DNA of 64,000 nucleotides from Atherinomorus stipes (Eukaryota; Chordata; Actinopteri; Atheriniformes; Atherinidae): NCBI GenBank assembly GCA_023101725.1, contig JALJCO010001047.1:62001-126000 (forward strand), read 5' to 3'. Made by a program: the position numbers and the translations under genes. Shown one piece after another: positions 23,421 through 34,980 of this stretch; positions within the stretch are counted from its first letter, which is position 1; each line of letters starts with the position of its first letter. The notes beneath the pieces are model-generated. The model was not told the DNA's origin. It searched no databases and saw only the letters and a program-made list of their open reading frames with translations.

Positions 23421-25124
23421 CCTCCTGGTTAATATTTGCTTTCATGAATCCAACAAACAGAAAAACAAATAAACCAGAAAAAACAGAGAAATTGAAGTGT
23501 TACGTTGCAGCGAGGCCATTTAAAAAAGCCATTAGAGCCCTTAAACGTTAATCAAATCTGTATCATCATTAGTCAGTATAATTGAAGAGGAGACAACCTA
23601 TCAATTGTAAAAGATCACACTGTCATTAAGGTTAATAAGCTGTTTTATAAACTCTACTCATTAACATGGCATACATCTATTATAATAATAAATGACATAT
23701 TGATAGAATATGTGGTAAAAGTGGCATCTTCTCTCAAGATGGTGTAAAGCGGCGCGGACGAGGTGAGACGAATGAAGGTCTTCTCAGAGACCGAGGCTGG
23801 ACGAGGTGGGACGGAACAAAGACAAGACACCCACATCTGGAAGCCCGTCAGCAACGGGTTCAATTAGCCGCCTGGTTTTGCTAGCTCCTGCCACATCTGC
23901 ATCCTTTCTCTCAATCAGTAACGAACAACCGTAATTTATTCATGGAAGATTCAGCTCTGGTTGTGAGAAAAAAGAATTCAACCACAAGACTGTCGGGAGG
24001 GAAAAAAAGACCGTTTACAGTCAACAAAACCCGCTAACAGCTGAGCTTTATCACAACATCCAGATAAATCCACAAAGATCTACATCTGGACCCTCAGCAG
24101 GTTCAAAGCCCCCCCCCAGCAGCAGCTTCCTCTCACCCCAGGTCATCCAACGCAAGTCACGAAATTAATTAAAAGGTCAAAGATGAATTAAAATGTCTTT
24201 AAACAGCGCGGGAGACCAGAGTTTACCGGGGATGAGATAACGCTTAAGCTTATTAGCATAATTAAGCCCACATTAAAGACATGACGGAAGCCTGGGCTTG
24301 AAGGAGTTAACGAGGTAAAGCCAGTAATTGGATGAAGAGCGACCCTTTCACAGCCGGTGACATGGATACACATAATTGACTTAAATGGTCACTGATCAGC
24401 CAAAGTTTCTATCTGGAGGAATATAATGAGCCTTGTAGGAGGGATTACCGAGCACACGTGTGAAGTTAACAGTCATCTGATCCTGAAACAACTTCATACA
24501 TGTAAATTTTCATACATTAAAATGATATCAATATTCATCCCTGATGACTTTCCCTTTTTAAACACACTGCTTTCTCATTTGAGAGGAAAATGCTCTGGTA
24601 TCCGCCATGTTGCTTCTACTGCTGAGCAAATTCTTAAAAATGTCAAATGAGATATGAAACAATAAGAACCGTTAACTCTGTTCGTCTTAGAAAAATAATG
24701 TATTAGAAAAATCTCCATTAACTCAAGGAATGATCTAAATCATACCAACGTGACAATAAGACCGAACAACTGACTGGGAAAGTGACCTGGATCTCTCCCA
24801 GTCCGGATCTCCAGGACCAGGTTTGTGGAAACATCTCCATAACCACAAACACCAACATGCACTGACTTTTGCTTCTTGCTTCTTTCCTTAAGCTTCTCCT
24901 TCGTCGTTTGGTCCAGCAATGTTATGTAAAATGTGGTTATACACAAGCATTCAATAAAATTAAATAAATAAATCTGCTCAGCACAACAAAGCAGCCGGAT
25001 CATCATTCTGCTGCTGCCATGCTGGACAGGACAAGGAGGGAAAAAAAGTGTCCGAATCTTCATAAATAAGGAAGATAAAGTGGATTTTGGTCGATTATGT
25101 TAACAGCTGTGGAAAAAAGTACCC
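23421..25124. other. Non-coding DNA with a candidate conserved block
   Basis: Positions 23880-24000 and especially 24170-24390 are complex sequence rich in TAATTAA, TTAGCATAATTAAG and CAGTAATTGG words, compatible with homeodomain binding. Conservation cannot be tested here. No exon supported; frames up to 107 codons at 24740-25063 look random. Confidence 0.4.
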
Positions 25125-25350
25125 AAATGCTAAATATTTTAGCTTCAGAGCCCCATCATGTTTGTTTACTTGTTTTATTTTTTGTGTGTTTGTTTGTAAT
25201 ATTTCTTTCAAACCACAGTTCAAAATCAATGTCATGATTTTCATAGAATTTTTATTTATTATAACTTTTGTCAACTTCCTCTCATTTCACTGACAGCTGA
25301 TTTTTTCCTTCTTTAATAGGAGGGTCTGAATAATTCTGAGGATGACTGTA
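25125..25350. mobile_element. Family K mariner-type MITE, right part only
   Basis: Matches the right half of 20297-20719 and ends gaggatgactg followed by TA. The left half is missing. Confidence 0.8.
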
Positions 25351-25740
25351 TGTCGCTCAGTGGGTTATTTAAAGTCAGTAAGCACGTTTATGTCTTACAG
25401 GGGAAAAAAAAGGAAGAAAAATGACAGCACAGCTCAGACAAAAACCAGACTTCTAAAATGCACATAAAAGTGTCAGCAGACCAGAATCCTGAGGAATCGC
25501 AGCTGTGAACAGACGAGCACGCTCAGATGATGCACGGAAATGCTGAGCCAGACTGGACGGCTTATGCACGCCATCTTTTCATCTGTCTGTGCTCAAACAG
25601 CAAAGTGTGAATGCGCGTTAATGCAACAGAACACCTGATGAAGCTGCTCGTTCTGATAGTTTTCTGTCTTCTGTTGTGTCTGAAAGCAACTCATTTAATG
25701 TCAGGGAAGGAATCAGCCAGGCTGCATCACGGTGAGAAGC
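25351..25740. other. Unique non-coding spacer
   Basis: Nothing recognised. Confidence 0.4.
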
Positions 25741-25824
25741 TAGATATTGTGATTGGGTAGACCCCAATCTGCCCCCAAACCTCTCTCCCTTCTTATTTTA
25801 GAGGCGAGTTACCCCTACAGTTGG

Positions 25825-26107
25825 CAGGGGTGGGAAAAAATACTAATATCCTGAAATATCGCGATATTTTCATACGCCAATATCATATTGATATTAAAAA
25901 ACGCGGAATTGATCTATTTTACTGACAAAATCTTGTGAGATTTCACCATTGTCACAAAATCTCGCAAGATTTTGCAACAGATTGATGAGATTTTGGGAGA
26001 TTTCGTTGGTAAAATAGATCAATACCATGTTTTTTAAATATCAATATGAAATCAGCATATGAAAATGTCGCTACATTTCAGTGTGTTGACATTTTTTCCC
26101 ACCCGTA
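25825..26107. mobile_element. Family A hAT-like MITE, copy 1 of 3
   Basis: Terminal repeats caggggtgggaaaaaa / ttttttcccacccgta. The target duplication acagttgg is perfect on both sides (25817-25824, 26108-26115). The centre has TCTCGCAAGA, one step from TCTCGCGAGA. Confidence 0.93.
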
Positions 26108-26476
26108 ACAGTTGGAATACTTGATTTGGTATAATTAGGTATGTATCTGTGTTATCGGTATCCGTTATCGGCCTTTGGGAGCTGAAATTTATCAGTTATC
26201 CGTATCAGTTTTAAAAAAAGAAAGCTGCTGTTTAACAGGGGTGACCCCAATCTGCTTCCAAACAGCTTTCCCCATCTTATTTTAGACACCAGCTACCCTA
26301 TAAAGTTGAAATTTTTAAGATCTGATATGCAGAGATTGAAAATCCCACTTTTAAGCTTTTCTCGCTGAGATATTGCAATTGGGGAAAGAAAACTGCTGTT
26401 TTACAGGGGAGACCCCAATCTGCTCCCAAACCTCTTTCCCTTCTTATTTTAGAGACCAGTTACCCCATACAGTTGG

Positions 26477-26677
26477 CGGGGGTGGGAAGAAATATTGATA
26501 TACTGAAATATCACAATATTTTCAAACAGCAATATCATATTAATATATAAAAACGCGGCATTGATCTTGTGAGATTTCATCGTCACGAAATCTTGTGGGT
26601 TTTCTGGAAATCTCGCGAGATTTAGTTAGTAAAATAGATTGATACCATATACCATATGATATTTTTTCCCACCCCTA
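26477..26677. mobile_element. Family A hAT-like MITE, copy 2 of 3
   Basis: Same site and same perfect acagttgg duplication (26469-26476, 26678-26685). Internally shortened to 201 bp. A perfect TCTCGCGAGA lies at 26611-26620. Confidence 0.93.
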
Positions 26678-26821
26678 ACAGTTGGAATATTTGATTTGGT
26701 ATAATTAGGTATGTATGTGTGTTATCAGTATCGGTTATCGGTATCAGCCTTTAGGAGATGAAATTTATCAGTTATCGGTATCAGTTTCTTATGTTAGAGG
26801 CTAGTTACCCCATACATTTGG

Positions 26822-27092
26822 CAGGGGTGGTAAAAAATATTTATAAACTTAAATATCACGATATTTTCATACGCCAATATCACATTGATATTTAAAAACG
26901 CGGTATCCATCTAATTTACTAACAAAATCTCGCAAGATTTCATCGTTGTCACGAAATCTCATGGGTTTTCTTGAAATCTCGCGAGATTTTGTTAGTAAAA
27001 TAGATCAATACCATGTTTTTAAATATCAATATGAAATTGGCATATGAAAATGTCACAATATTTCAGTGTGTTGATATTTTTTCCCACCCCCA
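26822..27092. mobile_element. Family A hAT-like MITE, copy 3 of 3
   Basis: Target duplication acatttgg / acagttgg (one mismatch). A perfect TCTCGCGAGA lies at 26977-26986. Confidence 0.93.
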
Positions 27093-27198
27093 ACAGTTGG
27101 AATATTTGATTTGGTATAATGAGGTATGTATGTGTGTTATCGGTATCGGTTATCGGCCTTTAGGAGCTGAAATGTATCGGTTATCGTGCACCCCTCAG

Positions 27199-29529
27199 TA
27201 CAATCATTGTCATGTAAAAGGAAAAGAGCAGCTCTTTGTAGAAGATGTAACATTAAAGTCCGTGTATGGACGACCTGTGGGAGTTGTATCATCCAGCAGC
27301 TTTAACAGGGGAATTCTGCAGGGGAGGGGGCGAGGGGGGCAGACAAGAGGAGAGGAAGTTGTCAGGGTGTGTGTGTGTGGTCAGGGAGGACATAAATCCA
27401 GCTTCAAACCAGTGAATAGAGCCACATTTGTGACACCTCACTGCTCTATTCACAATAGAGAGGCTGGGGGGGCGCGACGCTCCGAGAGCCCGTTCACTTT
27501 ATTTCCCAACAAAACACATCCGATAACCGGAATGATATCCAAGATAAACCCACGTTACTGTTGCTGAAAGGAGGAAAGACCGGCCTGGTCGTCATGCATC
27601 ACCCCCGACGGAGAGGCGGGGGATTACACGCCCGTAAAAACTAAAATCAGCAGGCGAGGCTCAGAGGCACATGTTTACATGTTTATTCATAACCTTGCAT
27701 CTGTTAGCAAATGCAAACATTTTAAGAGCGGATCGTATTACATGCGGCTTCACGTGAGGGCCTTTCACTCCGCATTAGCCGCCGCTGTCACCGCCTCACA
27801 TTCATGTATACCAAGTACAATCAGGCTAATTGAATATTCACTCTGAACATATTCCCCGCATAACAGCACTCCCGCCACCGCCTTTAAAATTCAAATGGAT
27901 GTGAGAGAGGAGGGGAGAGCATTAGAATACATTACTGCATGTATGCGTGATATACCTCCCCCCTCCTCCCACTCCCCCCCCTTCTATGTGTCTGTCAGGA
28001 GGTGAGGTGAGGAGGAGGAGGAGGGCAAAGAGCGCACGGCAGAACTGGCCTCGGCAAAGCTGACGTTAACAATAATGTAATTTAATTAAAGCCCAGATCC
28101 CAGCGGTCCTCGCCGGCGACGAGGCTTTGATTTTAATAGGTGATGAAGAAAAGGCCGGGGCACGCGGGCGACACCGTCGCCGCGCCGACCGGTCTGAGGG
28201 CTTCTGGGAAAAAAGGCACCGGCAGGACATCAGTTCACATTCTATCAGGCCAAGACGGAGGCAGGGGGGGGGGAGGATGGAGGGAAGGATGGAGGGGTGC
28301 AGGTACCAGCCCCGACCACCCAAACACAACACCGATCAGCTAATGGAGAGGAAAACAGGACCCCCCTCACACACACCCCCGAAAAACACAAGGAAATAAA
28401 CAAAAAAATACTTCCAGAGCCGAGCTCGTAAATCTGAGTGGATTCTGATGGGATGAGATTTAAAGAGAAAAACAAGAGCTAATCCAGAGGTGAGATCACA
28501 GCAACGATCCCAGAAAGCCGCTGAAATGACATTAAATCAGGACGGAGGATGCGTTTCCACACAAACAGCTTGTTTTTCTTTTCCTCCAGTCTCCGTTTGC
28601 TGCTTTTATTTATCAGAAATGATTCTTCAACAACAGAAGAAGATAATCTCGATGTATTTGGACGAGCTGTCAATCAACCTGCAGACTCGGATCACGTCTT
28701 TAAGCTGAATCTTGTTTCTTCTTTGACTGAAATAACAAATAAAGGCTGTGATTGTAAAGGATTTTTTCTGCTTTTCCCACATTAGGCCACTTTTCACCGT
28801 CCTCCTCCAACCAGCCGCCACCAACAACAATTAGCTTCCTTTTTATTGGTTGGAGAAAAAGCCGGAGATGTTGGCGGGGAGGGCGGGATCCTGGGTAATC
28901 CTGTTACCAGCCAGGTTGTGAACGTGGACGGGCAGAGGAGAGGAGGAGAGGGGAGGCAGGGACGGGATGGGGGAGGGGACAAAGTGTGTGTGTGTGTGTG
29001 TGTGTGAGGCGTTTGCATGGCGGTCATTATCAAATTTACAACCAGTCACACAGACATCTGCCCTACTTTTCCCCGGTTAATGTAAAAAGAAGTAATGTGG
29101 TTAGGAGTGCGGCGGCGTCGTTAAAGCTGTCACTTCTCTGGTGGGTTCGGGGGGGAAGCGGCGGCTGAATGGAGCTGTCAGCCGGCGACTTGTTAGGACT
29201 AACAAGGCCGTCCACTGATAGGACTAATGAGGAGCAGGACTCGCCGCGGCACCCCCAGCTGCAGCTCGGCCGCGCCGCACCAGCGACTGCTTCACCATCG
29301 CAGGAACAAACCCGTGTTTTCTGATTTTAAGTTGTGTGTGAACGCTGCAAAACCCGTCTGACCAAGTCTCATATTCAGCAAAAACTCTCGGTCTGAGACC
29401 AAACAAGACCTGAATGTGTAAGATGATTATTCAAACTTAGTAACTGAATCCTGAAACTGTTTATTTGCATATTAAGTTAAATTATCTCACTTGTGTCTTT
29501 TGCTTCGAATTTTAGCTGTAAAACTTGTT
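27199..29529. other. GC-richer non-coding block, probable regulatory candidates
   Basis: Positions 27660-27900 and 28070-28140 are complex, with words such as TTTATTCATAACC, GGCTAATTGAATATTCA and TAATTTAATTAAAG, and no long frame; they resemble conserved developmental enhancers. Positions 28130-28340 and 29090-29290 are CpG-rich. A (TG)n run is at 28984-29007. Frames of 60-90 codons overlap on both strands. I see no splice pattern that would make a gene. Confidence 0.4.
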
Positions 29530-30800
29530 TTAAGTCAACTCAACTTTATTTATAGAGCCCTTTACAACAACCACAGTTGGAACAAAGTGCTGCACACGAC
29601 AAGCAGATAGTTAAAACAATTCCAAAACAATTTAAAAGAATACAACAACTAGAAATAAATAAGTACAAGTAATTTTAAAGAAATAAAACCAAATAAAACA
29701 AACAGCTAAAACAAAACCCTAAAACAGATTCTCATGCTGTGTTCGGACTGGGCGATAAAACCGAAAATTTACCGACACCGACATTTACAGCGATAACCGA
29801 CATCATTTTTCCCCGTGTCGGTGTGTTCGGTGCTGCGGCCTCTTTATAAAAGCCGGCAGTGGAATTGCAGCACGGGACGTTTTTGTTCTCTCAAACTTGC
29901 CGTAGTTTCTTGTAACGTGACATTCCTGCACCGGAGCTTCGTGTTTTTCATCATCTTTTGCGTGTTTTCTGTACAACACACGTCTGTAAATGATCAGTGA
30001 CATTTATTTGATGTCAGTGTAAAGTGATAAACGTTTGAAGGAACGTTGTTTGTGTTAAATGTTTTGACAACAGTAGTGATGCTAATTGCGTTAGCCTGTC
30101 TATGGGTTTTTCAATGTAAAGTTAGCATTCATGCTAATCCATAGTCGTGGATGCATTAAATGGGAGATTCAGCACTGGTTTCCATGGACACAAAGTAATA
30201 TTTGCTCATATGTAAATAAGAATCTAACTCATTTGAGTTCATCAATTTAATAATTAATAATTCATTCAATCATTTGTATATTTGTATGTTTGTATTTCAG
30301 TTTCACAGTACTTCTCATATGTCCTAAACATCTACTGGGTGTTTATTGAGGAACCTGTTAATCTATCTGCCAAACAAGAAGTCACGTGAAGTTCCAGTTA
30401 AAGCAGAATATCTGTTTTAACAAAATGAAAATAAACGTAGTTTTTGTCTGTTTTGGCTGGTTAGGGTTAGTTAGTTAGTTGTCGTCCATTTATCGTTACC
30501 GAGGTGAACTGCTCAATATATCGTGATATTTATTCTTGGCCATTATCGCGCAGCCCTATCTTGTGTTAAAAGCCAAAGAATAAAAATAGGTTTAAAAACG
30601 AGTCTTAAAAATGGACAGTGATGAGGACTGTGTAATGAGGAGAGGGGGGGCTCATTCCACAGTTTTGGAGCAGCAACAGAAAAAGCTGTGTCCCCTCTGA
30701 GCCTCCGTCTGGCGCCGGCCCGAGGAGGCCGGGCAGGAGGCGCCAGGCAGGAGTGTAGGGGTGGGGGAGCTCAGAGGTGAGCCCGCTGTTTCATTTGTCT
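29530..30800. mobile_element. LINE/SINE-type interspersed repeat split by a family F element
   Basis: Positions 29530-29734 (caactttatttatagagccc, then A-rich sequence) and 30567-30790 (ctcattccacagttttggag, aaaagctgtgtcccctctga) are the two halves of a repeat very common in fish genomes. The class (probably the 3' part of a LINE, here in unknown orientation) is from memory. The 816-bp hAT-like element between them explains the split. Confidence 0.65.
29743..30558 (+). mobile_element. Family F hAT-like element, forward copy
   Basis: The ends tcggactgggcgata and tatcgcgcagcccta are imperfect inverted repeats. The flanks tgctgtgt / tcttgtgt agree at 6 of 8 bases. The interior contains gaacgttgtttgtgttaaa and gcgttagcctgtctatggg blocks and no transposase. 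The same element is at 39121-39888 in reverse. Confidence 0.88.
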
Positions 30801-31640
30801 AAAAAAAAAACAGAAAAACTTCTTCAAAAACTTTTTTTTTTACAGACTTTAAAACTTCTTAAGACTAAGGGTGGGAAAAAATATAAATACAAAGAAATAT
30901 TGTGATATTTTCATATGATGATATCATTTTGACATTTAAAAACACGGTATCGATCTATTTTACCAATAAAATCTTGCGATATTTCATCATTCTGTATAAA
31001 TTCTCGCAAGAACTAGAAAAATTTTGTTATATTTTTTATATGCTGATATATTGACATTCAAAAATGTGGTTTTGATCTGTTTTGCGTAGGCCACGTAGTC
31101 TGCGCACTTGGTCGTGTGCAGGTAGTGTTTATTTACAGTCTTTTTTTTTTTTTTTTTATTTACAGTCTTTGGTGCAGACCCTGAAATGGGATGTTACGTA
31201 AACCCAGCGGATCTTAGGTAGATTTTACGAATGTGCGCGGACGTGGTGGAGTTCTATCACAGCACCGCTAACGGCCTGGCGTGCATATCCAATCGAATCC
31301 ACACACTCTTGCGTCCTCGTATGCACACAGATTTCTTCATGATGACGCTTGTGTAAACGTGAATAAAAAGATGAAGACGAGACGCCACTTTTGCGTCTTC
31401 TCTTCTGATCGTCGTCGTGTGAACGTAGCCTGAGAGAACAAAAAAGTCCTGTGCGACAATTCCACACGGCTTTCTTAAAGGAAAGCGAACGTACAGACAT
31501 GAGAAAAAAATACGTTGCTTATTGCTGTAAATTTTGGTGTCGGTAAATTTTCAGTTTATTGCCCAGATCTATCGCAATATATCACAATATATCGTATCGC
31601 TGCTCCTGAATCATGATACATACTGTATCGCAATCTTTTT
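30801..31640. mobile_element. Family A MITE left part plus family F debris
   Basis: Positions 30866-31090 are a family A copy lacking a clear right end. Positions 31380-31570 contain the family F block gagagaacaaaaaagtcctg and end in gtcggtaaattttcag and ttgcccagatcta. Two poly-T runs separate them. Between, 31100-31370 is unique. Confidence 0.65.
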
Positions 31641-32849
31641 TTGTTTCTTGCTGTTTCTATCAGTGCCTCCGACGCTGCTGCAGTATTCTTCTAAAAATTA
31701 AATAATGAACACCAGCTTTTATTCTTCTTAGCATGTTCTAATAAGTGGAGTTGAGCAACATGACGTGAAGCCCTGAGGTACCTCAGGTGCGACGTACATC
31801 TTGCTTTGCACATTTTTGTGCCAAACCAAACTCATCTCTTATCTGAAGCGAAAGAAAACACTAGAGTTAAGAAATTCTGGTGCAAGTGAGAAATCTGGGC
31901 GTCTTCTGCAGGTTTCATGCAAATGTGACATTTTCAAGCAGTGGACAGTGACTGAGCTCTTCCAAGCACAACACACACAGTTAACGCACACTCACACATA
32001 TCACTGGCTGCTTTGTTTTTTCTCGGGTCCGTCCTATAAAGCCTCATCTCTTCCCCCGATGCTTCATTATTTGTGACGCTCCGGTTTAATTCCAATTAGC
32101 CCCGTTAATTAGGAAATCTCATGCTCTCTGATCTGGAGCTTTGTTTCAACTTAATATCATTTGCCAGGTTGTTTACTTGCGATTAAAGCCTTCCATTGTG
32201 AAATTAAGTGTTACGTTTGTTTCACTGAGGTTGATGATAAACATCCCGACTGATGTCAACATGCGCACGTCCTCCCACATGCACTGAACTGTGTTTATTC
32301 GGCATTAATGCTGCTGTCAACTCTTTCTTTTAGGCACATATCAGAGCCGCATTAACATTTCTGCCTAATGAGACGCTCTGATTCCACATTATTCCGTGCA
32401 GCAGCTGCAGGAAGGTCTGCAGAGCTGAAAACCTGCAAAGATGTGTCATGTTTTGGCTCTTATCGGGCCTTTCTTTTAACACTGAACAATACAGTTTGAC
32501 GGCTTTTATTAGTTTAAAAAAGATGTTCTCACCATATTCAGCGTGGCGTGGTAATGCAACAAGACAAAGGCAACAACGTGTGAAAAGATGGGTATGTGTG
32601 CATCTGTTTGCTTGTTTTTTTTTCTTCTTTTTAACACTGCACGGAGCAAATGTTTGCTCTGCTTTACATACAGAGATCAAGAGACAAAAAGAAGCTGCTA
32701 GAAAACATCCTTCATGCAGAACGCTCAGTCAACAGTCTGCAGAGCCGAGTTTCTCTGATATCTTCAGGTTTCACGTCCACGACCGTCTGCAGCCGCTGCT
32801 CATATTCAACCCTCATAGCTCCCTCAGCTTTCTGAAGGGGCAGTGAGTC
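31641..32849. other. Non-coding DNA with a candidate conserved block
   Basis: Positions 32080-32240 carry TTTAATTCCAATTAGCC, GTTAATTAGG and a ttgcgattaaagcc stretch in complex sequence, resembling a conserved enhancer. Open frames at 32330-32846 on both strands overlap each other and show no domain. Confidence 0.4.
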
Positions 32850-34200
32850 ACCTTTTATGTTACTTTTTTTCTACTAATGCAAATAGCATAAAACTTGGTC
32901 CAGGTGTGTATTTTGGCTTGACTCACGATATTCTAGAAGATGGGGTGTCTAACTCTTTTTCTAAGGTCTCTAATAAAAATACACCTCATTTACTCCTTAG
33001 AGCCAATTCGTGCCACATTGACTTGCATTGAAAAGGACCTTTCTAGAATCAGATGTCATTTCAGAATAAATTTTTAGGATAAATTATTTTTGCCTTACAC
33101 ACTTGCTCTACACTTGAATGATGTAGTTTGAACTGTTTTCCATGACATCAGACCATTTACTTAAAAGGGGCCCCGCTTTTTATCTTAGTGATGAAACCAT
33201 AGACTTCAATGTTATTTCAGCAAATCAGAGTCCTTAAAAAACTCAAAAATGCTGAGCACATCCAATGAAGTAAAAAAATTTTTTTCTTCTGTCATGTGAG
33301 GTTATTTGACCGTGAAAGGGTCTCAAATTTGTAATTTTGGTTGTTTTTTTTGTTTTTTTCCAATCATTTTGATCAGTCAGATCACATGCTAATTATTTAG
33401 CTCAGTCTTTTGCAGGGAATTTAGTTCCCTCTCTGTAATGCTGCAATTCCAGTTCAAACTGGAATTTTTCCCACATCTTTTTTGCATTTTATTTTGAAAC
33501 AACTTCTCATTGAGCTTTTTTAATTGTGGTTGCTATAATCTATGCTTAGGTCTGCTCTGCATATATAATAATGGACTGCCACCTACAGGCTAATTTTTTT
33601 TTTTTTTAAAACTTATTTTAACCCACTTTTCAGTTTTAGGCAGTGGGAGCATTGGTGTACAAACTGGAACTTAAAGGGTTAAAATTCTGAAATTCATTGA
33701 TTTTTTGGTATTGATGGTTAGGCCAGAAGTCAGTGATGACAGCCATGAAAAAAAAAATTGCAACTTTTAATTTTTAGATAATATTTACAGGCGATTGGCC
33801 AGTCCGTGCCCTTAAAAAGCGTAACTTTAAAACAAACAAACAAACAAAAAAAAGACTGTAACACAAACAGTAAAGATGCATCACAAAACCATTTTTAAAT
33901 ACTCCAGGGCTGATAATCCTGCACAAAAAAAAAATTTTTTTTTGCAATAATCACATTTATTTTAACCCCATTTTCAATTTTTGGAAGTTGGAGCACCATG
34001 TATGCAAAGTAAAAGTTAAAGGGTTAAAATTTTAAAACTCTGACTTTTTGCTTTTGATGGTTAGACAAGAAGTCTGTGATGACAGCCATGAAAGAAAATG
34101 GCAACTTTTCATTTTTAGATAATATTCACAGACCATTATCTGACATTGGCCAGTCCGTGCCCTTAAGAAGCTTAATGTAACTTTTCATAGGGAACTATGA
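32850..34200. repeat. Interspersed repeat with an internal tandem duplication
   Basis: Two diverged copies of about 270 bp follow each other at 33583-33860 and 33920-34190. Shared blocks include ttaaagggttaaaattttaa, gatgacagccatgaaa, tttttagataatatt and ggccagtccgtgccctta. The preceding 32860-33250 (gccaattcgtgcc, catagacttcaatgtta) has the texture of the same old fish repeat. The class is unknown. Confidence 0.6.
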
Positions 34201-34490
34201 GGGTTAAATCTGCCCAGTTTCAGTGGAGGCAGCCATTTCCTCTCCTGGACCAGGTCCATGTGGCCAGCTTGCCCGATACATACTGATCCACCAGTGCAGC
34301 CAGTGTGTCGGCCAGTTTACTGCTGATCCCACACAACCGGCTCCAGCATTTAAATCTGATTCGGTCCTGTAGGGCATTAGATTTATCGAGTCTACTGTTG
34401 GTGCAGTTGGAATCACTCACACAGTCTGAGCACACATTAGGGCCCAGTTTCAAACACGCATGACAATAAAGATGGTGATATAGCAAAGTT
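34201..34490 (-). other. Unrecognised 88-codon frame, possible transposon fragment
   Basis: A minus-strand frame (34486 to 34220) begins MLYHHLYCHACLKLGPNVC and contains CHAC...CSDC, a Cys-x2-Cys-x7-Cys-x2-Cys arrangement that could bind zinc, followed by a helical-looking ISSKLADTLAALVDQYVSGK. The amino-acid composition looks more protein-like than most frames here. There is no good start context, no splice pattern and no relative I can name. A fragment of a transposon protein is the simplest guess; chance is possible. Confidence 0.25.
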
Positions 34491-34980
34491 AGATACTAGC
34501 CAACAAAATTTGACGCAATGAGAAGATAAATTAAGCAAAAAATAATCAAATAGCTAAAAACCAACCCTGAGGTTGAGATAAATCCCTACGACAGGTGAAA
34601 ATCCAGAAGTTTAGGAGGAAAATGTTTACTTGAGCAGTTACTGCCAGTAACGAGCAGCTGATGGTGAGAGTTCATGCTGGGGATGGAGGATGTGTGCTTG
34701 TCTCTGTAGTAGCTTTAAAAACGAAGCTGAACGTCTGAACGGATGAAAGAAATAACCAGGAATGAGAAGACGATTACAGCGTCTGAGGTAAAGAGAAAAA
34801 ATAACGGGAATATTTCTGTCCAGGGTTTAAAAATGACCGTTTACAGCAACATAAACATGAATATCTCGATGTGTCGAGGCCACGCGATGACATTTACCCG
34901 AACATCTATGTTTCTGTTCTCCATTATCAGACAGACGTGTCTGAAAAGGAACCGTCCTGGTTCTGACCAGAACCGTCCTG
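34491..34980. other. Non-coding spacer
   Basis: Nothing recognised except a short direct repeat (ccgtcctggttctgaccaga, twice) at 34952-34995, just before the LINE fragment. Confidence 0.4.

Larger units (their letters stand above)
25741..27198 (+). mobile_element. Tandemly repeated family B segment, each unit holding a family A insertion
   Basis: Three B-derived segments follow one another. Each has a taccccatacagttgg-type block, a family A element, a second acagttgg, then tttggtataattaggtatg, the TATCGG block and a gcctttaggag or similar word. Between units one and two lies a further B segment (26210-26460) without an insertion. The last unit ends at a proper terminus, atcgtgcacccctca. Family A elements occupy 25825-26107, 26477-26677 and 26822-27092. 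Confidence 0.85.

Noticed and set aside
28066..29049. Several 60-90 codon frames in a GC-rich block
   Set aside because: Mutually overlapping on both strands, driven by GC content and CA/TG or purine runs, with no splice context.
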